NCBI GenBank assembly: GCA_020249925.1
Contig: JADCER010000005.1
Span: 589,520 to 653,519 of the forward strand
DNA: 64,000 bases
Source: Roseomonas sp.
GTDB lineage: Bacteria > Pseudomonadota > Alphaproteobacteria > Acetobacterales > Acetobacteraceae
Reading direction: 5' to 3'
The notes beneath the pieces were generated by a model. It was not told the DNA's origin and did not search any database. It saw only the letters and a list, made by a program, of their open reading frames with translations. Numbering within the stretch: the stretch's first letter is position 1; every line of letters begins with the position of its first letter. Of the stretch, positions 41,958 to 51,725 are shown in pieces. The translations under genes and the position numbers were made by a program.

Positions 41958-44342
41958 AGGGCTGCCATGCCGGATGCCACCGCGCCCCTGCCGCGCCTAT
42001 CCTTGCCGATCGAGGGCATGACCTGTGCTGCCTGCGCCGGGCGGGTGGAACGTGCCATCCGCAAGCTGCCCGGTGTGACGGATGTCCAGGTCAACCCCGC
42101 CACGGATCGTGCAGAAGTGCAGGGCAGCGCCGATGCTGCCGCCTTGAAACAGGCGGTTGAAGGCGCAGGCTATGGCGTGACCGAAGCGCAATTTGACCTT
42201 GCCATTGGTGGCATGAGTTGCGCTGCCTGCGCCGGCCGGGTGGAGGCCGCTTTGCGCGCCGTGCCTGGGGTGCTGGAAGCAAGCGTCAATCCAGCTTCGG
42301 AACAGGCGCATGTCAGGGCCATCGCCGGGGTTTCGGAAGCCGCTTTGCGTGTGGCGGTGGAAGCTGCTGGCTATGAATTGCGCGGCAGCACGACAGAAGC
42401 TGGGGAAGAAGCTGCAGCTCGCGCCCTGGTCAGGGAACGGCGCGATGTGGTGCTGGCCGGGATATTCTCTGCCCCCTTCCTGATAGGCATGATCGGCATG
42501 GGGCTCGGCCAGGATTGGATGCCGAGCGGCTGGGCGCAATTTGGCTTGGCGAGCTTTGTCGAATTCTGGCTCGGCGCGCGGTTCTGGCGCGCGGGCTTCG
42601 CGGCGGTACGCGCCGGTACCGGCAATATGGATGTGCTCGTGGCGCTTGGCACCGGCGCGGCCTGGGCGCTTTCCACCTGGCTTTTGCTGACCACGCCCGC
42701 GCATCACGGCACGCCGCATCTTTATTTCGAAGCGGCAGCAATGGTGATTTTCTTTGTTCTACTCGGCAAATATCTGGAAGCCCGCGCCAAGCGCGCCACT
42801 GGCGCCGCAATCCGCGCCTTGCTTGACCTCAGCCCCCGTCAGGCACGGCGGCTGGAAGCGGGTGAGGAACGCGAAGTGCCAGCTGCCTTACTCAGCATTG
42901 GCGATCTGGTGGTGGTGCGCCCTGGTGAGCGTATTCCCGTGGATGGGCTGGTGCGTGAAGGCCGTTCCGGTGTGGATGAAAGCGCGCTGACCGGCGAAAG
43001 CCGCGCAGTGGAAAAGGAAGAAGGCGCAAAAGTTTCAACCGGCACCATGGCTTTGGATGGGCGCCTGGTGATCGAAGCCCGCGCGGTGGGTGGCGATACC
43101 ACACTCGCCCGCGTGGCGCAGTTGGTCGCGGCGGCGCAGGCATCGCGCGCGCCCGTGCAAAAGCTGGTGGATCGCGTGAGTGCGGTCTTTGTCCCCGTGG
43201 TACTCGCGCTGGCATTGGCAACATTGATCGGCTGGTTGTTGGCAGGTGCGGGTTTTGAATCCGCGCTGATCAATGCGGTTTCCGTGCTGGTAATTGCCTG
43301 CCCTTGCGCTTTGGGCCTTGCCACACCGGCGGCCATCATGGCCGGCACCGGTGCGGCAGCGCGGGCTGGCATCTTGCTGCGCGATGCGGACGCGATTGAG
43401 CGTGCCGGGCGCATCACCCTGGTTGCCTTTGACAAGACCGGCACGCTGACGGAAGGCAAGCCGCGCCTCGCGGCCTTGCATCCCGCGCCCGGCATGGCGC
43501 GCGAAGAAGCGCTCGGCATTGCCGCCGCGCTGCAAGCGGGCAGTGAACATCCCTTGGCGCGCGCGGTATTGCGCGAAGCCGGCACCGTGCCGCCCGCCTC
43601 AGATTTCCGCGCCTTGCCCGGACGCGGCGTGGAAGGCGTGGTTGATGGGCAGCGCTACGCGCTTGGCAGTACCAGGCTATTGCAGGAAGCAGGCGCGGCA
43701 CGCGGCGTCTTGGCCGAGGCAGCGGCTGCCGGTGAGGCTGCGGGGCAAAGCCTTTCCTGGTTGATTGAGGGCAGCGATGCCCGCGCGCTTTTCCTGTTTG
43801 AAGATGCGCCGCGCGCGGGCGCTGCGGCGGCCGTGGCCGGACTTGCCGCGCTTGGCGTGAAACCCGCGATGATCAGCGGCGATCAGCGCGCCGCTGCCCT
43901 TGCGGTCGCGACGCCGCTAGGCATTACCGATGTCGCCGCCGAGGTTTTGCCCGATGGCAAGGCCGCGCGCATCGCTGCCTGGCAGGAAGCGGGCGAAGCT
44001 GTCGCCATGGTGGGCGATGGCGTCAATGACGCGCCGGCACTCGCCAAGGCTGATCTTGGCATTGCGATGGGTACTGGCACGGATATCGCCATTCAATCCG
44101 CTGGCATCACCTTGTTGCGCGGCGATCCCGCTTTGGTGCCGGCGGCTTTGGAGATTACGCGCCTGACTTTGCGCAAGATCAGGGAAAACCTGTTCTGGGC
44201 TTTTGGCTATAATCTGCTCGGCTTGCCGCTCGCGGCCTTTGGCTTGCTCTCTCCGCCTATCGCGGGCGCGGCCATGGCGGCTTCGAGTGTGAGTGTGCTG
44301 ACCAATGCGCTGTTGCTCTCGCGCTGGAGGCCCCGGCCATGA
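41955..44342 (+). CDS. copA: Copper-exporting P1B-type ATPase
   Basis: A 795-residue Cu(I) ATPase. Two N-terminal HMA domains carry MTCAACAG (Cys24, Cys27) and MSCAACAG (Cys89, Cys92). Membrane helices include the transport motif CPCALGLATPAA. Phosphorylation is at DKTGTLTEGK, the hinge at GDGVNDAPALAKADLG, and late helices have FGYN and MAASSVSV for Cu(I). It pumps Cu(I) out of the cytoplasm. The first ATG (41955) lies within the predicted CueR -10; ATG 41967 (MPDATAPLPR) is more likely the real start, giving 791 residues and a nearly leaderless mRNA. It overlaps cueR by ATGA. Confidence 0.95.
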   Translation: MRAAMPDATAPLPRLSLPIEGMTCAACAGRVERAIRKLPGVTDVQVNPATDRAEVQGSADAAALKQAVEGAGYGVTEAQFDLAIGGMSCAACAGRVEAALRAVPGVLEASVNPASEQAHVRAIAGVSEAALRVAVEAAGYELRGSTTEAGEEAAARALVRERRDVVLAGIFSAPFLIGMIGMGLGQDWMPSGWAQFGLASFVEFWLGARFWRAGFAAVRAGTGNMDVLVALGTGAAWALSTWLLLTTPAHHGTPHLYFEAAAMVIFFVLLGKYLEARAKRATGAAIRALLDLSPRQARRLEAGEEREVPAALLSIGDLVVVRPGERIPVDGLVREGRSGVDESALTGESRAVEKEEGAKVSTGTMALDGRLVIEARAVGGDTTLARVAQLVAAAQASRAPVQKLVDRVSAVFVPVVLALALATLIGWLLAGAGFESALINAVSVLVIACPCALGLATPAAIMAGTGAAARAGILLRDADAIERAGRITLVAFDKTGTLTEGKPRLAALHPAPGMAREEALGIAAALQAGSEHPLARAVLREAGTVPPASDFRALPGRGVEGVVDGQRYALGSTRLLQEAGAARGVLAEAAAAGEAAGQSLSWLIEGSDARALFLFEDAPRAGAAAAVAGLAALGVKPAMISGDQRAAALAVATPLGITDVAAEVLPDGKAARIAAWQEAGEAVAMVGDGVNDAPALAKADLGIAMGTGTDIAIQSAGITLLRGDPALVPAALEITRLTLRKIRENLFWAFGYNLLGLPLAAFGLLSPPIAGAAMAASSVSVLTNALLLSRWRPRP

Positions 44343-44800
44343 ATATCGGTGACGCTGCCCGCGCTTCGGGTATTTCGGCCAAGATGATCCGCCATTATGA
44401 GGCGATTGGGTTGATCTCTGCGGGGCGCGGCGCCAATCAATATCGCGTCTACGCCCAGGCCGATGTCGCGGAGCTGCGCTTCATTCGCCATGCGCGCGAT
44501 CTTGGCTTTCCGTTGCAGGATGTGAAGCGCCTGCTGGATTTATGGCGCAATCGCGCGCGGGCGAGTGCGGAAGTGAAGCGCCTTGCGCTGGATCATGTCG
44601 CGGCACTTGAAGCCAAGGCAAAATCCCTCAGCGCCATGGCGGAAAGCCTGCGCCATTTGGCCGCGCATTGCCATGGCGATGAGCGGCCGGATTGCCCGAT
44701 TTTGGAAGAGCTTGCTGGAGCATTTTCAAGCCAAGTGGCTTCACTTGGCAACTCGGAAAATGCGACCAAAGAAACTGGAAAGGAAAAATGTCATGGCTGA
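44339..44800 (+). CDS. cueR: Copper-sensing MerR-family regulator
   Basis: A 153-residue MerR regulator. The N-terminal helix-turn-helix (MNIGDAARASGISAKMIRHY) and the Cu(I)-binding loop with Cys111 and Cys119 (eight apart, as in E. coli CueR, in CHGDERPDCPIL) are both visible. It should activate the operon through the operator upstream of copA, so it autoregulates. The start overlaps the copA stop (ATGA). The C-terminal tail (about residues 125-153) is longer than in E. coli CueR and Ser/Asn-rich. Confidence 0.92.
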   Translation: MNIGDAARASGISAKMIRHYEAIGLISAGRGANQYRVYAQADVAELRFIRHARDLGFPLQDVKRLLDLWRNRARASAEVKRLALDHVAALEAKAKSLSAMAESLRHLAAHCHGDERPDCPILEELAGAFSSQVASLGNSENATKETGKEKCHG

Positions 44801-44996
44801 TGCCATCACGCTGCAGGTTGAAGGCATGAGCTGCGGGCATTGCATCCGCGCCGTGACCAAGGCCATCACCGCGCTTGATCAGGCGGCGAAGGTAGATGTG
44901 GATTTGGCCGCCAAGCGCGTTGTCGCGCAAACCAGCCTGCCGCGCGCGGATGTGGTGCGCGCGGTGGAAGAAGAAGGCTTTGCTGTCAAAGCCTGA
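44793..44996 (+). CDS. copZ: Copper chaperone (HMA domain)
   Basis: A 67-residue single HMA-domain protein with MSCGHC (Cys14, Cys17) for Cu(I). It delivers copper to CopA or to CueR in the cytoplasm. The ATG at 44793 is within the last eight bases of cueR, with AAAGGA about nine bases upstream inside cueR, so all three copper genes form one coupled operon. It converges with a TctC gene five bases away. Confidence 0.9.
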   Translation: MADAITLQVEGMSCGHCIRAVTKAITALDQAAKVDVDLAAKRVVAQTSLPRADVVRAVEEEGFAVKA

Positions 44997-45001
44997 AGGC
45001 G

Positions 45002-45970
45002 TCAGTCAGGCCGCGCGCCGGAAGCGCGCACCACCGGCGCCCAGCGCGCGGTTTCCTGCCGCAAGAATTCCGCCAGCGCCTCAGGGGTGGAAGCTTCCAG
45101 TACCAGCCGGCGCGCTGCCATGGCAGCGACCAATTCCGGTTCCCTCAGAACGCTTTGCATCGCGCCATTGAGCTTCGCCAGAATCGGTGCCGGCAGGCCA
45201 GGCGGAGCCATCATCGCTGCCCAATCCACACCATCAAAGCCAGGCAGGCCCGATTCCGCGATGGTTGGAATTTCGGGCAAAAGCGGCACGCGTTTGCCAT
45301 TGGGTACGCCAAGAATGCGGAGCTTGCCGGCTTCCGCCTGCGGAATGCCATTCAGCGCCGTGGTGAAGGCGTAATCCACGCGCCCCGCGATCAATTCCGG
45401 CAAGAGCGCGCCGCCGCCACGATAGGGCACATGGGTTGTGCGAATACCCGCCATCAGATTGAGTTGTTCAGCCGCCAAATGCCCCGCCGATCCAATGCCG
45501 GAAGAGCCGAAATTCAGCGCCTCGGGCCGCGCCTTCGCGGCGGCAATGATGTCAGCCACGCTACGGAAGGGCCGATCCACCGGCACGGCGAGCACATTCG
45601 GCACCTCACCCACCAGCGAAACGGGTGTGAGATCCTTCAACGGATCAAAGGAAAGATTGCCATAAAGCGTCGGGTTGATCGCAAGCGGCCCGATCGTTCC
45701 CAGCAGCAGCGTATAGCCATCCGGCGCGCTGCGTGCGGTTGCTTCGGTCGCGATATTGCCGCCGGCACCAGGGCGATTTTCGATCACGACAGGCTGGCCG
45801 AGCAAGGCTTGCAAACGCGGCGCAATGGCGCGGGCGAAGACATCTGTGGAACCGCCCGCGGCGAAGCCGACCAGCAGGCGGATCGGGCGAGAGGGATATT
45901 CCTGCGCCAAGGCCGGCACGGCCAAAGGCAGCAGCGCCAAACCGGCAAGCAATTCGCGTTTTTTCATCAT
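45002..45970 (-). CDS. TctC/Bug-family periplasmic solute-binding protein
   Basis: A 322-residue receptor with a signal peptide (ELLAGLALLPLAVPALA, cleavage before QEYPS) and motifs YPSRPIRLLVGFAAGG, VIENRPGAGGNIA, NFGSSGIGSAGH and VPYRGGGA. Two adjacent ATGs (45970, 45967) could serve as start. It is 20 bases downstream of hisD on the same strand, so it may be transcribed with the histidine genes, though its function is probably unrelated. It is the fourth such orphan receptor in the window. No TctA/TctB is nearby. Confidence 0.88.
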   Translation of the reverse strand: MMKKRELLAGLALLPLAVPALAQEYPSRPIRLLVGFAAGGSTDVFARAIAPRLQALLGQPVVIENRPGAGGNIATEATARSAPDGYTLLLGTIGPLAINPTLYGNLSFDPLKDLTPVSLVGEVPNVLAVPVDRPFRSVADIIAAAKARPEALNFGSSGIGSAGHLAAEQLNLMAGIRTTHVPYRGGGALLPELIAGRVDYAFTTALNGIPQAEAGKLRILGVPNGKRVPLLPEIPTIAESGLPGFDGVDWAAMMAPPGLPAPILAKLNGAMQSVLREPELVAAMAARRLVLEASTPEALAEFLRQETARWAPVVRASGARPD

Positions 45971-45990
45971 GGTTCCGGCCTTTTTTGTGA

Positions 45991-47280
45991 TCAGTTCAGG
46001 CGGATGCTGATGCTCCGCCCATGGGCTTGCAGCCCTTCGGCTTCCGCCAAAGCCACCGCCGCCGGCCCAATTTGCGCGAGCGCCGCGCCATCCGCTTCGA
46101 CCCAGCTTGTGCGCTTGAGGAAATCAAAGCTGGAAAGGCCAGAAGCGAAGCGCGCGGTGCGTCCGGTGGGCAGCACGTGATTGGGGCCGGCGATGTAATC
46201 CCCCACCGCTTCCGGGCAGAACCGGCCCAGAAACGCCGCTCCGGCATGGCGGATTTGGCCGAGCAAACCGCGCGGATCATCCACCATCAATTGCAGATGC
46301 TCGGGCGCCAGGCGGTTGGTGAGTGCGGCGGCTTCGGCCAGGTCGCGCACCAGAATAATCGCGCCATGCCGTGCCCAGCTTTCCCCGGCAATCGCGGCGC
46401 GCGGCAGGGTTTTCAGCGCGTGTTCCACGGCTTGCGCCACCGCATCCGCCAGCGCTGCATCAGGCGTGATCAGGATGGATTGCGCGCTTTCATCATGTTC
46501 GGCCTGGGCCAGCAAATCCATTGCGACATGCGCGGGATCAGTGGCGCCATCGGCAATCACCACGACCTCTGACGGGCCCGCGATGGAATCAATGCCAACA
46601 CGGCCAAAGACCTGACGCTTGGCTTCCGCGACATAGGCATTGCCCGGCCCCACAATGCGGTCCACCGGCGCGATGCTATCCGTGCCCCAGGCCAGAGCCG
46701 CCACCGCCTGCGCGCCGCCAATGCGGTAAATCTCCGTCACGCCAGCGCGCTTAGCTGCGGCCAGCACGAGCGGATTAAGCGCGCCATCCGGCGTGGGCAC
46801 CGCCATGGCAATGCGCGGCACACCGGCGGCGTGCGCCGGCAGGGCATTCATCAGCACGGAAGATGGATAGGCCGCCTTGCCGCCCGGCACATAAATGCCA
46901 ACGGCGTCCACTGGCCCCCAACGCAGCCCAAGCGTCAGCCCCGCCGCATCGCGCATCACCAAATCCTGCGGCAATTGCGCGCGGTGAAATGTCTCGATCC
47001 GCTCTGCCGCCAGATTAAGCGCGGCGCGGAGTTCGGGCGCAATGGTAGCATCCGCCGCGTCAATTTCGGCTTCGGTCACGCGCAAAGCAGCGGGATTGGC
47101 TGGCTGCCAGCGATCAAACCGCGCGGTCAATTCCACCAGCGCCGCATCGCCGCGTGCGCGGATATCGGCGATGATGCCGGCAACGACGCCATCCACCTTT
47201 TGCGTGGTTTCGCGCGCATCATCCAATAGCGCGGTGAAGGCGGCTTCAAAGCCAGCCTCGCGCGTATCCAAGCGCTTCAT
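45991..47280 (-). CDS. hisD: Histidinol dehydrogenase
   Basis: A 429-residue zinc enzyme making histidine from histidinol in two oxidations. Motifs: GVYVPGG-type [74 protein letters not shown] (catalytic and zinc region), LAPEHLQLM and [14 protein letters not shown] with ligand His near residue 385. The start overlaps hisG by ATGA. Other his genes are elsewhere. Confidence 0.95.
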   Translation of the reverse strand: MKRLDTREAGFEAAFTALLDDARETTQKVDGVVAGIIADIRARGDAALVELTARFDRWQPANPAALRVTEAEIDAADATIAPELRAALNLAAERIETFHRAQLPQDLVMRDAAGLTLGLRWGPVDAVGIYVPGGKAAYPSSVLMNALPAHAAGVPRIAMAVPTPDGALNPLVLAAAKRAGVTEIYRIGGAQAVAALAWGTDSIAPVDRIVGPGNAYVAEAKRQVFGRVGIDSIAGPSEVVVIADGATDPAHVAMDLLAQAEHDESAQSILITPDAALADAVAQAVEHALKTLPRAAIAGESWARHGAIILVRDLAEAAALTNRLAPEHLQLMVDDPRGLLGQIRHAGAAFLGRFCPEAVGDYIAGPNHVLPTGRTARFASGLSSFDFLKRTSWVEADGAALAQIGPAAVALAEAEGLQAHGRSISIRLN

Positions 47281-47978
47281 GCAACAGCTTCCAAGGCGGC
47301 ACGGAAGCGCGCGATCCAGGCGCCAATCGCCTCTGGCCGCGTTTTCAGCGCGGTGCGATTGACAATGAGCTTGGAGGTGACATGGGCAATCACCTCAGTC
47401 TCCTTAAGCCCATTGGCCTTCAGCGTGGACCCGGTCTGCACCAAATCCACGATGAGGCGCGCGAGGCCCATGGAGGGCGCCAATTCCATCGCGCCATTCA
47501 AATGCACAATTTCCGCCTGCACGCCGCGGGCGGCGTAATGGCGCTGCGCGATATTCGGGTATTTGGTGGCGACCGTCACGCGCGACCAGCGACGCGGGTC
47601 ATCCGGCGTGGCATCCACGGGTTCAGCGACTGAGACGCGGCAGCGGCCAATACCCAGATCAAGCGGTGCATAGATTTCCGGGTAATCGAATTCCATCAGC
47701 ACATCGGAACCACAAACCCCAATCGCCGCCGCGCCATGCGCGACAAAGGTCGCAACATCAAAGGGGCGCACGCGAATGACATCAACCGTCGGATCATTGG
47801 TCGGGAAGCGTAGCCGCCGGCTATCCTCATCTGCGTAATCCTCGGCCGGGATCAGCCCGGCGCGGGCAAGCACGGGGTGGAGTTCCTTCAGGATGCGCCC
47901 CTTGGGGAGCGCGATCACAAGCGGCGCATCAGCCTGCGCCGGCGCGCCATTCAGCGCATTGGGGATCGGGATATCCAT
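47277..47978 (-). CDS. hisG: ATP phosphoribosyltransferase, short form
   Basis: A 233-residue HisG, the first enzyme of histidine synthesis. It begins [14 protein letters not shown] after a short extension, with [24 protein letters not shown] and the PRPP loop [14 protein letters not shown]. Lacking the C-terminal regulatory domain, it belongs to the short form that needs a HisZ partner; hisZ is not in the window. It starts two bases after murA and overlaps hisD. Confidence 0.94.
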   Translation of the reverse strand: MDIPIPNALNGAPAQADAPLVIALPKGRILKELHPVLARAGLIPAEDYADEDSRRLRFPTNDPTVDVIRVRPFDVATFVAHGAAAIGVCGSDVLMEFDYPEIYAPLDLGIGRCRVSVAEPVDATPDDPRRWSRVTVATKYPNIAQRHYAARGVQAEIVHLNGAMELAPSMGLARLIVDLVQTGSTLKANGLKETEVIAHVTSKLIVNRTALKTRPEAIGAWIARFRAALEAVA

Positions 47979-47980
47979 GA

Positions 47981-49243
47981 CTACCTGCCCGCCAGTCTTT
48001 CAATATTGGCGCCAACCGCCGCCAGTTTCGCTTCCACCCGTTCATAGCCGCGATCAAGGTGATAGACGCGGTTCACAATCGTCTCACCTTCCGCTGCCAA
48101 TCCGGCGAGAATGAGCGAGACCGAGGCGCGCAAATCAGTCGCCATCACCGGCGCGCCGGAAAGCTTTTTCACCCCGCGCACAATGGCGGAAGCGCCGTGG
48201 AAATTGATGCGCGCCCCCATGCGCGAAAGCTCCGGCACATGCATGAAGCGGTTTTCGAAAATCGTCTCGGTGATCATGGAAGCGCCATCCGCCACGCACA
48301 TCAGCGCCATGAATTGCGCCTGCATATCGGTCGCAAAACCCGGGAAGGGTTCGGTCATCACATCGGCACCGCGAAGCCCATTGCTCCGCGTCACACGCAA
48401 GCCGCCTTCTTCTTCCGCGACATCAACGCCGGCTTCACGCAGCGTGCGCGTCACCGCGCCCAAATGATCCAAGCGTGCGCCTTGCAGCAGCAGCGACCCG
48501 CCAGTGATGGCGGCGGCGCAGGCAAAGGTGCCGGCTTCGATCCGGTCCGCAATGATGGGGTGCGTCGCGGCACCAAGGCTTGCCACACCTTCCACCACCA
48601 GCCGATCCGTGCCGATGCCTTCAATCCGTGCGCCCATGCGCATCAGGCAGGCGGCAAGGTCGGTGATTTCTGGCTCACGCGCCGCATTCATGATTTCGCT
48701 TTGCCCGCGCGCCAAGGCTGCCGCCATCAGAATGTTTTCCGTGGCACCGACCGAGACCTGCGGGAAGATGATGCGCGCACCCTTCAGCCCCTGGGGCGCG
48801 CGGGCTTCGATATAGCCGGCGGTGATTTCGATCTCGGCGCCCATTTGCTCAAGCGCCTTGAGGTGCAGATCAACCGGGCGTGTGCCAATGGCGCAACCGC
48901 CGGGCAGGCTCACGCGTGCGCGGCCATGGCGGGCCAGTAAGGGGCCAAGCACCAGCACCGAAGCCCGCATCTTGCGCACCAGATCATAAGGCGCTTCCAG
49001 ATCGGTGGCCGCGCCGCTGATGGTGATACTGCGCGCCGATGTGTCACGTGAAACAGTGAGCCCATGATGCCCCAGCAGCCCCGCCATGGTGGCGACATCG
49101 GCCAGGTCCGGCGCATTGGTAAGCGTCAGCGGCCCATCAGAAAGCAAGCCCGCTGCCATCAGCGGCAGGGCAGCGTTCTTGGCGCCTGAGATCGGGATGC
49201 TGCCCGAAAGCACGCGCCCGCCACGGATCAGAATGCGATCCAT
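47981..49243 (-). CDS. murA: UDP-N-acetylglucosamine 1-carboxyvinyltransferase
   Basis: A 420-residue MurA, first committed step of peptidoglycan synthesis. NGxK-type start reads [13 protein letters not shown]. The catalytic Cys is in [17 protein letters not shown] near residue 117, so fosfomycin sensitivity is expected at the target level. [16 protein letters not shown] and [17 protein letters not shown] follow. The start shares a base with the dcd stop (TGATG), so the two are coupled; hisG follows within two bases. Confidence 0.95.
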   Translation of the reverse strand: MDRILIRGGRVLSGSIPISGAKNAALPLMAAGLLSDGPLTLTNAPDLADVATMAGLLGHHGLTVSRDTSARSITISGAATDLEAPYDLVRKMRASVLVLGPLLARHGRARVSLPGGCAIGTRPVDLHLKALEQMGAEIEITAGYIEARAPQGLKGARIIFPQVSVGATENILMAAALARGQSEIMNAAREPEITDLAACLMRMGARIEGIGTDRLVVEGVASLGAATHPIIADRIEAGTFACAAAITGGSLLLQGARLDHLGAVTRTLREAGVDVAEEEGGLRVTRSNGLRGADVMTEPFPGFATDMQAQFMALMCVADGASMITETIFENRFMHVPELSRMGARINFHGASAIVRGVKKLSGAPVMATDLRASVSLILAGLAAEGETIVNRVYHLDRGYERVEAKLAAVGANIERLAGR

Positions 49244-49797
49244 CAGAGTTTCGGCAGCGCGACGCCGCGCTGACCCATATATTTGCCGCGGCGGTCGGCA
49301 TAGCTGACCTCGGGCGGGGCATCACCCTTCAGGAACAGGAATTGGCAAATGCCTTCATTGGCATAGACCTTGGCGGGGAGCGGCGTGGTATTGCTGATTT
49401 CGATCGTGACCTGGCCTTCCCATTCCGGTTCCAGCGGCGTCACATTCACAATCAGCCCGCAGCGCGCATAGGTGGATTTGCCAAGGCAGATCACCAGGAT
49501 ATCGCGCGGGATGCGGAAATATTCGACCGTATGGGTCAGCACGAAGGAATTGGGCGGGATGATGCAAACCGGGCCCTTGCGCGTGACGAAACCGTCTTCG
49601 GAAAACGCCTTGGGGTCCACAAGGGCATTGTCCACATTGGTGAAAATCTTGAATTCATCGGCTGCGCGCGCGTCATAGCCATAGGATGACAGGCCATAGG
49701 AAATCACCCCTTCGCGGCGCTGGGCTTCGACAAAGGGTTCGATCATGCCGTGTTCCGCCGCCATTTTGCGGATCCAGCTATCGGGCATGATGGGCAT
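49243..49797 (-). CDS. dcd: dCTP deaminase
   Basis: A 184-residue trimeric dCTP deaminase supplying dUTP for dTMP synthesis. Signature [21 protein letters not shown] near residues 32-52, catalytic region [17 protein letters not shown], and [24 protein letters not shown] with the active-site Glu. A downstream ATG (49788, MPDSWIRKM) is also possible. It is the first gene of a likely dcd-murA-hisG-hisD transcript. Confidence 0.94.
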   Translation of the reverse strand: MPIMPDSWIRKMAAEHGMIEPFVEAQRREGVISYGLSSYGYDARAADEFKIFTNVDNALVDPKAFSEDGFVTRKGPVCIIPPNSFVLTHTVEYFRIPRDILVICLGKSTYARCGLIVNVTPLEPEWEGQVTIEISNTTPLPAKVYANEGICQFLFLKGDAPPEVSYADRRGKYMGQRGVALPKL

Positions 49798-49895
49798 GGT
49801 GGTTTGGCCTGGCTCAAGAATTGGCGCGGCGCGGCGCCTGGGAACGGTGGATTAGCCCAGCCGGGGCAGGGGGACAACCGGCGCCAAGCGGCGCT

Positions 49896-51086
49896 TTACG
49901 CCGTCGCCATCCTTGGCGGGCGCGTAATCCAGTTGGCCAGCGCGGCGATCACGCCGACCACCAGCATCACTGGCCAGAAGGCGGCATAGCTGCCCGTGGC
50001 ATCCACCACCCAGGCGCCGGCACCCGCGCCCAGAAACCCGCCCAATTGGTGCGAAAAGAAGCAAATCCCATAAAGCGCGCCGAGATCCGCCACGCCAAAG
50101 CGCCGCGCAATCGCGGCCGAGGTCAGCGGGATGGTGCCAAGCCAGATGAAACCCATCACGGCGGCAAAGATCAGCGTGCCCCATTCGGTTGGTGTCACAT
50201 TGGCGAAAACGGCAATCGCCAGCGTGCGAACCATATAAATCCCGCCCAAGGCCACTTCCGGGCGGATGCTATTCCCAATCCGCCCGCAAACCCATGATCC
50301 TGGAATATTGAACAGCCCCACCAGCATCAGCGCGGTCACGCCAAGCCCGGCTGGCAGGCCGCAAAGCGAAAGATGTGCGGGCAGATGCGTGGTCAGAAAG
50401 GCCAATTGAAAGCCGCAGGCAAAGAAGCCCAGCGTCAGCAGCGCGAAATCACGCTCGGCCAAGGCGCGCTTCGCCAATGCCGGCAGGCCGGCAAGCCCGG
50501 TGGGGCGGCCGGTGCCGGGGCCGGGCGGCGCCCATTCCAGCCGTGGAGCGACAAAGACCATCAGCGCCATGGTGGCCGCCAGCATGAAAAAGGCGCCTGA
50601 GGTGCCGTAATCCGTAATGCCCCATTGCACGAAGGGGATCATGGCCGCCTGCCCGATGGACCCGCCGGCGGAAGCAAGCCCAAGTGCATCGCCCCGGCGG
50701 TTTTCCGGCACGGCGCGCGCCACCGCGCCCAGCACCGTGCCGGACCCTGCCGCGGCCACGCCAAGTGCTGTGCAAATGCCAATACCGATGATCAGGCTTG
50801 TCGTGCTGGGCCATACTGCCGGCAGAATGAGGCCAATCGCGTAAATCACCGCCCCGCCCAGCGCGACACGCCCCGCGCCGAATTTATCGGCCATGGCGCC
50901 AGCAAGCGGCTGGCCCACGCCCCAAAGCAGATTGTGCAAGGCCACCGCCGCGCCATAGGCAAAGGCCGGAATGGCGTGCTCTGTCCCCAAAGGCAGCAGA
51001 AACAGCCCAAAGGTCTGCCGCGCCCCAAGCGCTAAGGAGACCGAGGCAGCGGCGGCGATGACGACAATCCAGGCTTGAGCGGGCAT
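49896..51086 (-). CDS. MFS transporter
   Basis: A 396-residue major facilitator with about 12 helices. Helix 1-2 region reads [18 protein letters not shown], with the A-motif-like [16 protein letters not shown] near residue 65 and a second-half [19 protein letters not shown]. It resembles the monocarboxylate/oxalate-formate-like MFS group, but the substrate is unknown. It lies 98 bases upstream of dcd on the same strand and is divergent from rplK. The place where secE and nusG are usually found is occupied by this gene. Confidence 0.82.
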   Translation of the reverse strand: MPAQAWIVVIAAAASVSLALGARQTFGLFLLPLGTEHAIPAFAYGAAVALHNLLWGVGQPLAGAMADKFGAGRVALGGAVIYAIGLILPAVWPSTTSLIIGIGICTALGVAAAGSGTVLGAVARAVPENRRGDALGLASAGGSIGQAAMIPFVQWGITDYGTSGAFFMLAATMALMVFVAPRLEWAPPGPGTGRPTGLAGLPALAKRALAERDFALLTLGFFACGFQLAFLTTHLPAHLSLCGLPAGLGVTALMLVGLFNIPGSWVCGRIGNSIRPEVALGGIYMVRTLAIAVFANVTPTEWGTLIFAAVMGFIWLGTIPLTSAAIARRFGVADLGALYGICFFSHQLGGFLGAGAGAWVVDATGSYAAFWPVMLVVGVIAALANWITRPPRMATA

Positions 51087-51133
51087 ACCCCCTTATGGCG
51101 AAGCGGCGCGGGCTTGGCCAGATGTGCACCCGC

Positions 51134-51161
51134 TTGACGTGCCCGCGCACACCCCTTAGAC
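51134..51161 (+). promoter_or_regulatory. Candidate promoter of the rplK operon
   Basis: TTGACG (51134-51139) and TTAGAC (51156-51161), 16 bases apart, about 125 bases before rplK. The -35 is good and the -10 is poor. It is the best pair in the 200-bp gap between the divergent MFS gene and rplK. Confidence 0.45.
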
Positions 51162-51180
51162 GATTGCCTCCGCTGCACCG

Positions 51181-51200
51181 CCCCGGGAGCCATCCCGGGG
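51181..51200 (+). other. GC-rich hairpin in the rplK leader
   Basis: Perfect 8-bp inverted repeat CCCCGGGA/TCCCGGGG with a four-base GCCA loop and no T-run, so a structural leader element rather than a terminator. It lies about 20 bases after the proposed promoter, near the 5' end of the transcript. Confidence 0.6.
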
Positions 51201-51256
51201 CCGTTTGGCGTTTTGGGGAACGCGGGAGATCCTTTTGGGGTCGCATGCACCGCGGG

Positions 51257-51278
51257 CCTCTCGGTTTTTTGAGAGAGG
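51257..51278 (+). promoter_or_regulatory. Hairpin covering the rplK ribosome-binding site
   Basis: CCTCTC (51257-51262) can pair with GAGAGG (51273-51278), which is the Shine-Dalgarno of rplK, leaving a T-rich ten-base loop. The start GTG is eight bases further. A fold of this kind would hide the ribosome-binding site; repressor protein L1 acts on this leader in E. coli, but binding here is inferred. Confidence 0.5.
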
Positions 51279-51286
51279 ATCATACA

Positions 51287-51721
51287 GTGGCTAAGAAGAT
51301 CGCAGGCTATATCAAGCTGCAGATCCCGGCCGGCAAGGCGAATCCTTCGCCGCCCGTCGGGCCCGCGCTTGGTCAGCGTGGCCTGAACATCATGCAATTC
51401 GTGAAGGAATTCAACGCGGCGACGCAGCAGATGGAACCGGGCACGCCGACGCCCGTGGTCATCACGGCTTATTCGGACCGCACCTTTTCCTTCATCACCA
51501 AGACGCCCCCCAACACCTACTTCCTGCTGAAGGCCGCGAAGCTCGACAAGGGCTCAACCGCGCCGGGCAAGGCCGCGCCGATTGGCCGCGTGACCAAGTC
51601 TCAGCTGGTCGAAATCGCCAAGGTGAAGATGCAGCACATGAACGCCAATGACGTTGACGCTGCCGTGCGCATGCTTGCGGGTTCTGCCCGCGCCATGGGC
51701 CTGACCGTGGTGGAGGGCTAA
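51287..51721 (+). CDS. rplK: 50S ribosomal protein L11
   Basis: A 144-residue L11, part of the GTPase-associated centre with 23S rRNA and L10/L12. It shows the N-terminal [21 protein letters not shown] (thiostrepton-region prolines) and the C-terminal rRNA-binding ARAMGLTV. The start is GTG at 51287 with GAGAGG upstream; the frame is open to 51095 without coding character. First gene of rplK-rplA-rplJ-rplL-rpoB-rpoC. Confidence 0.96.
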   Translation: MAKKIAGYIKLQIPAGKANPSPPVGPALGQRGLNIMQFVKEFNAATQQMEPGTPTPVVITAYSDRTFSFITKTPPNTYFLLKAAKLDKGSTAPGKAAPIGRVTKSQLVEIAKVKMQHMNANDVDAAVRMLAGSARAMGLTVVEG

Positions 51722-51725
51722 GATC

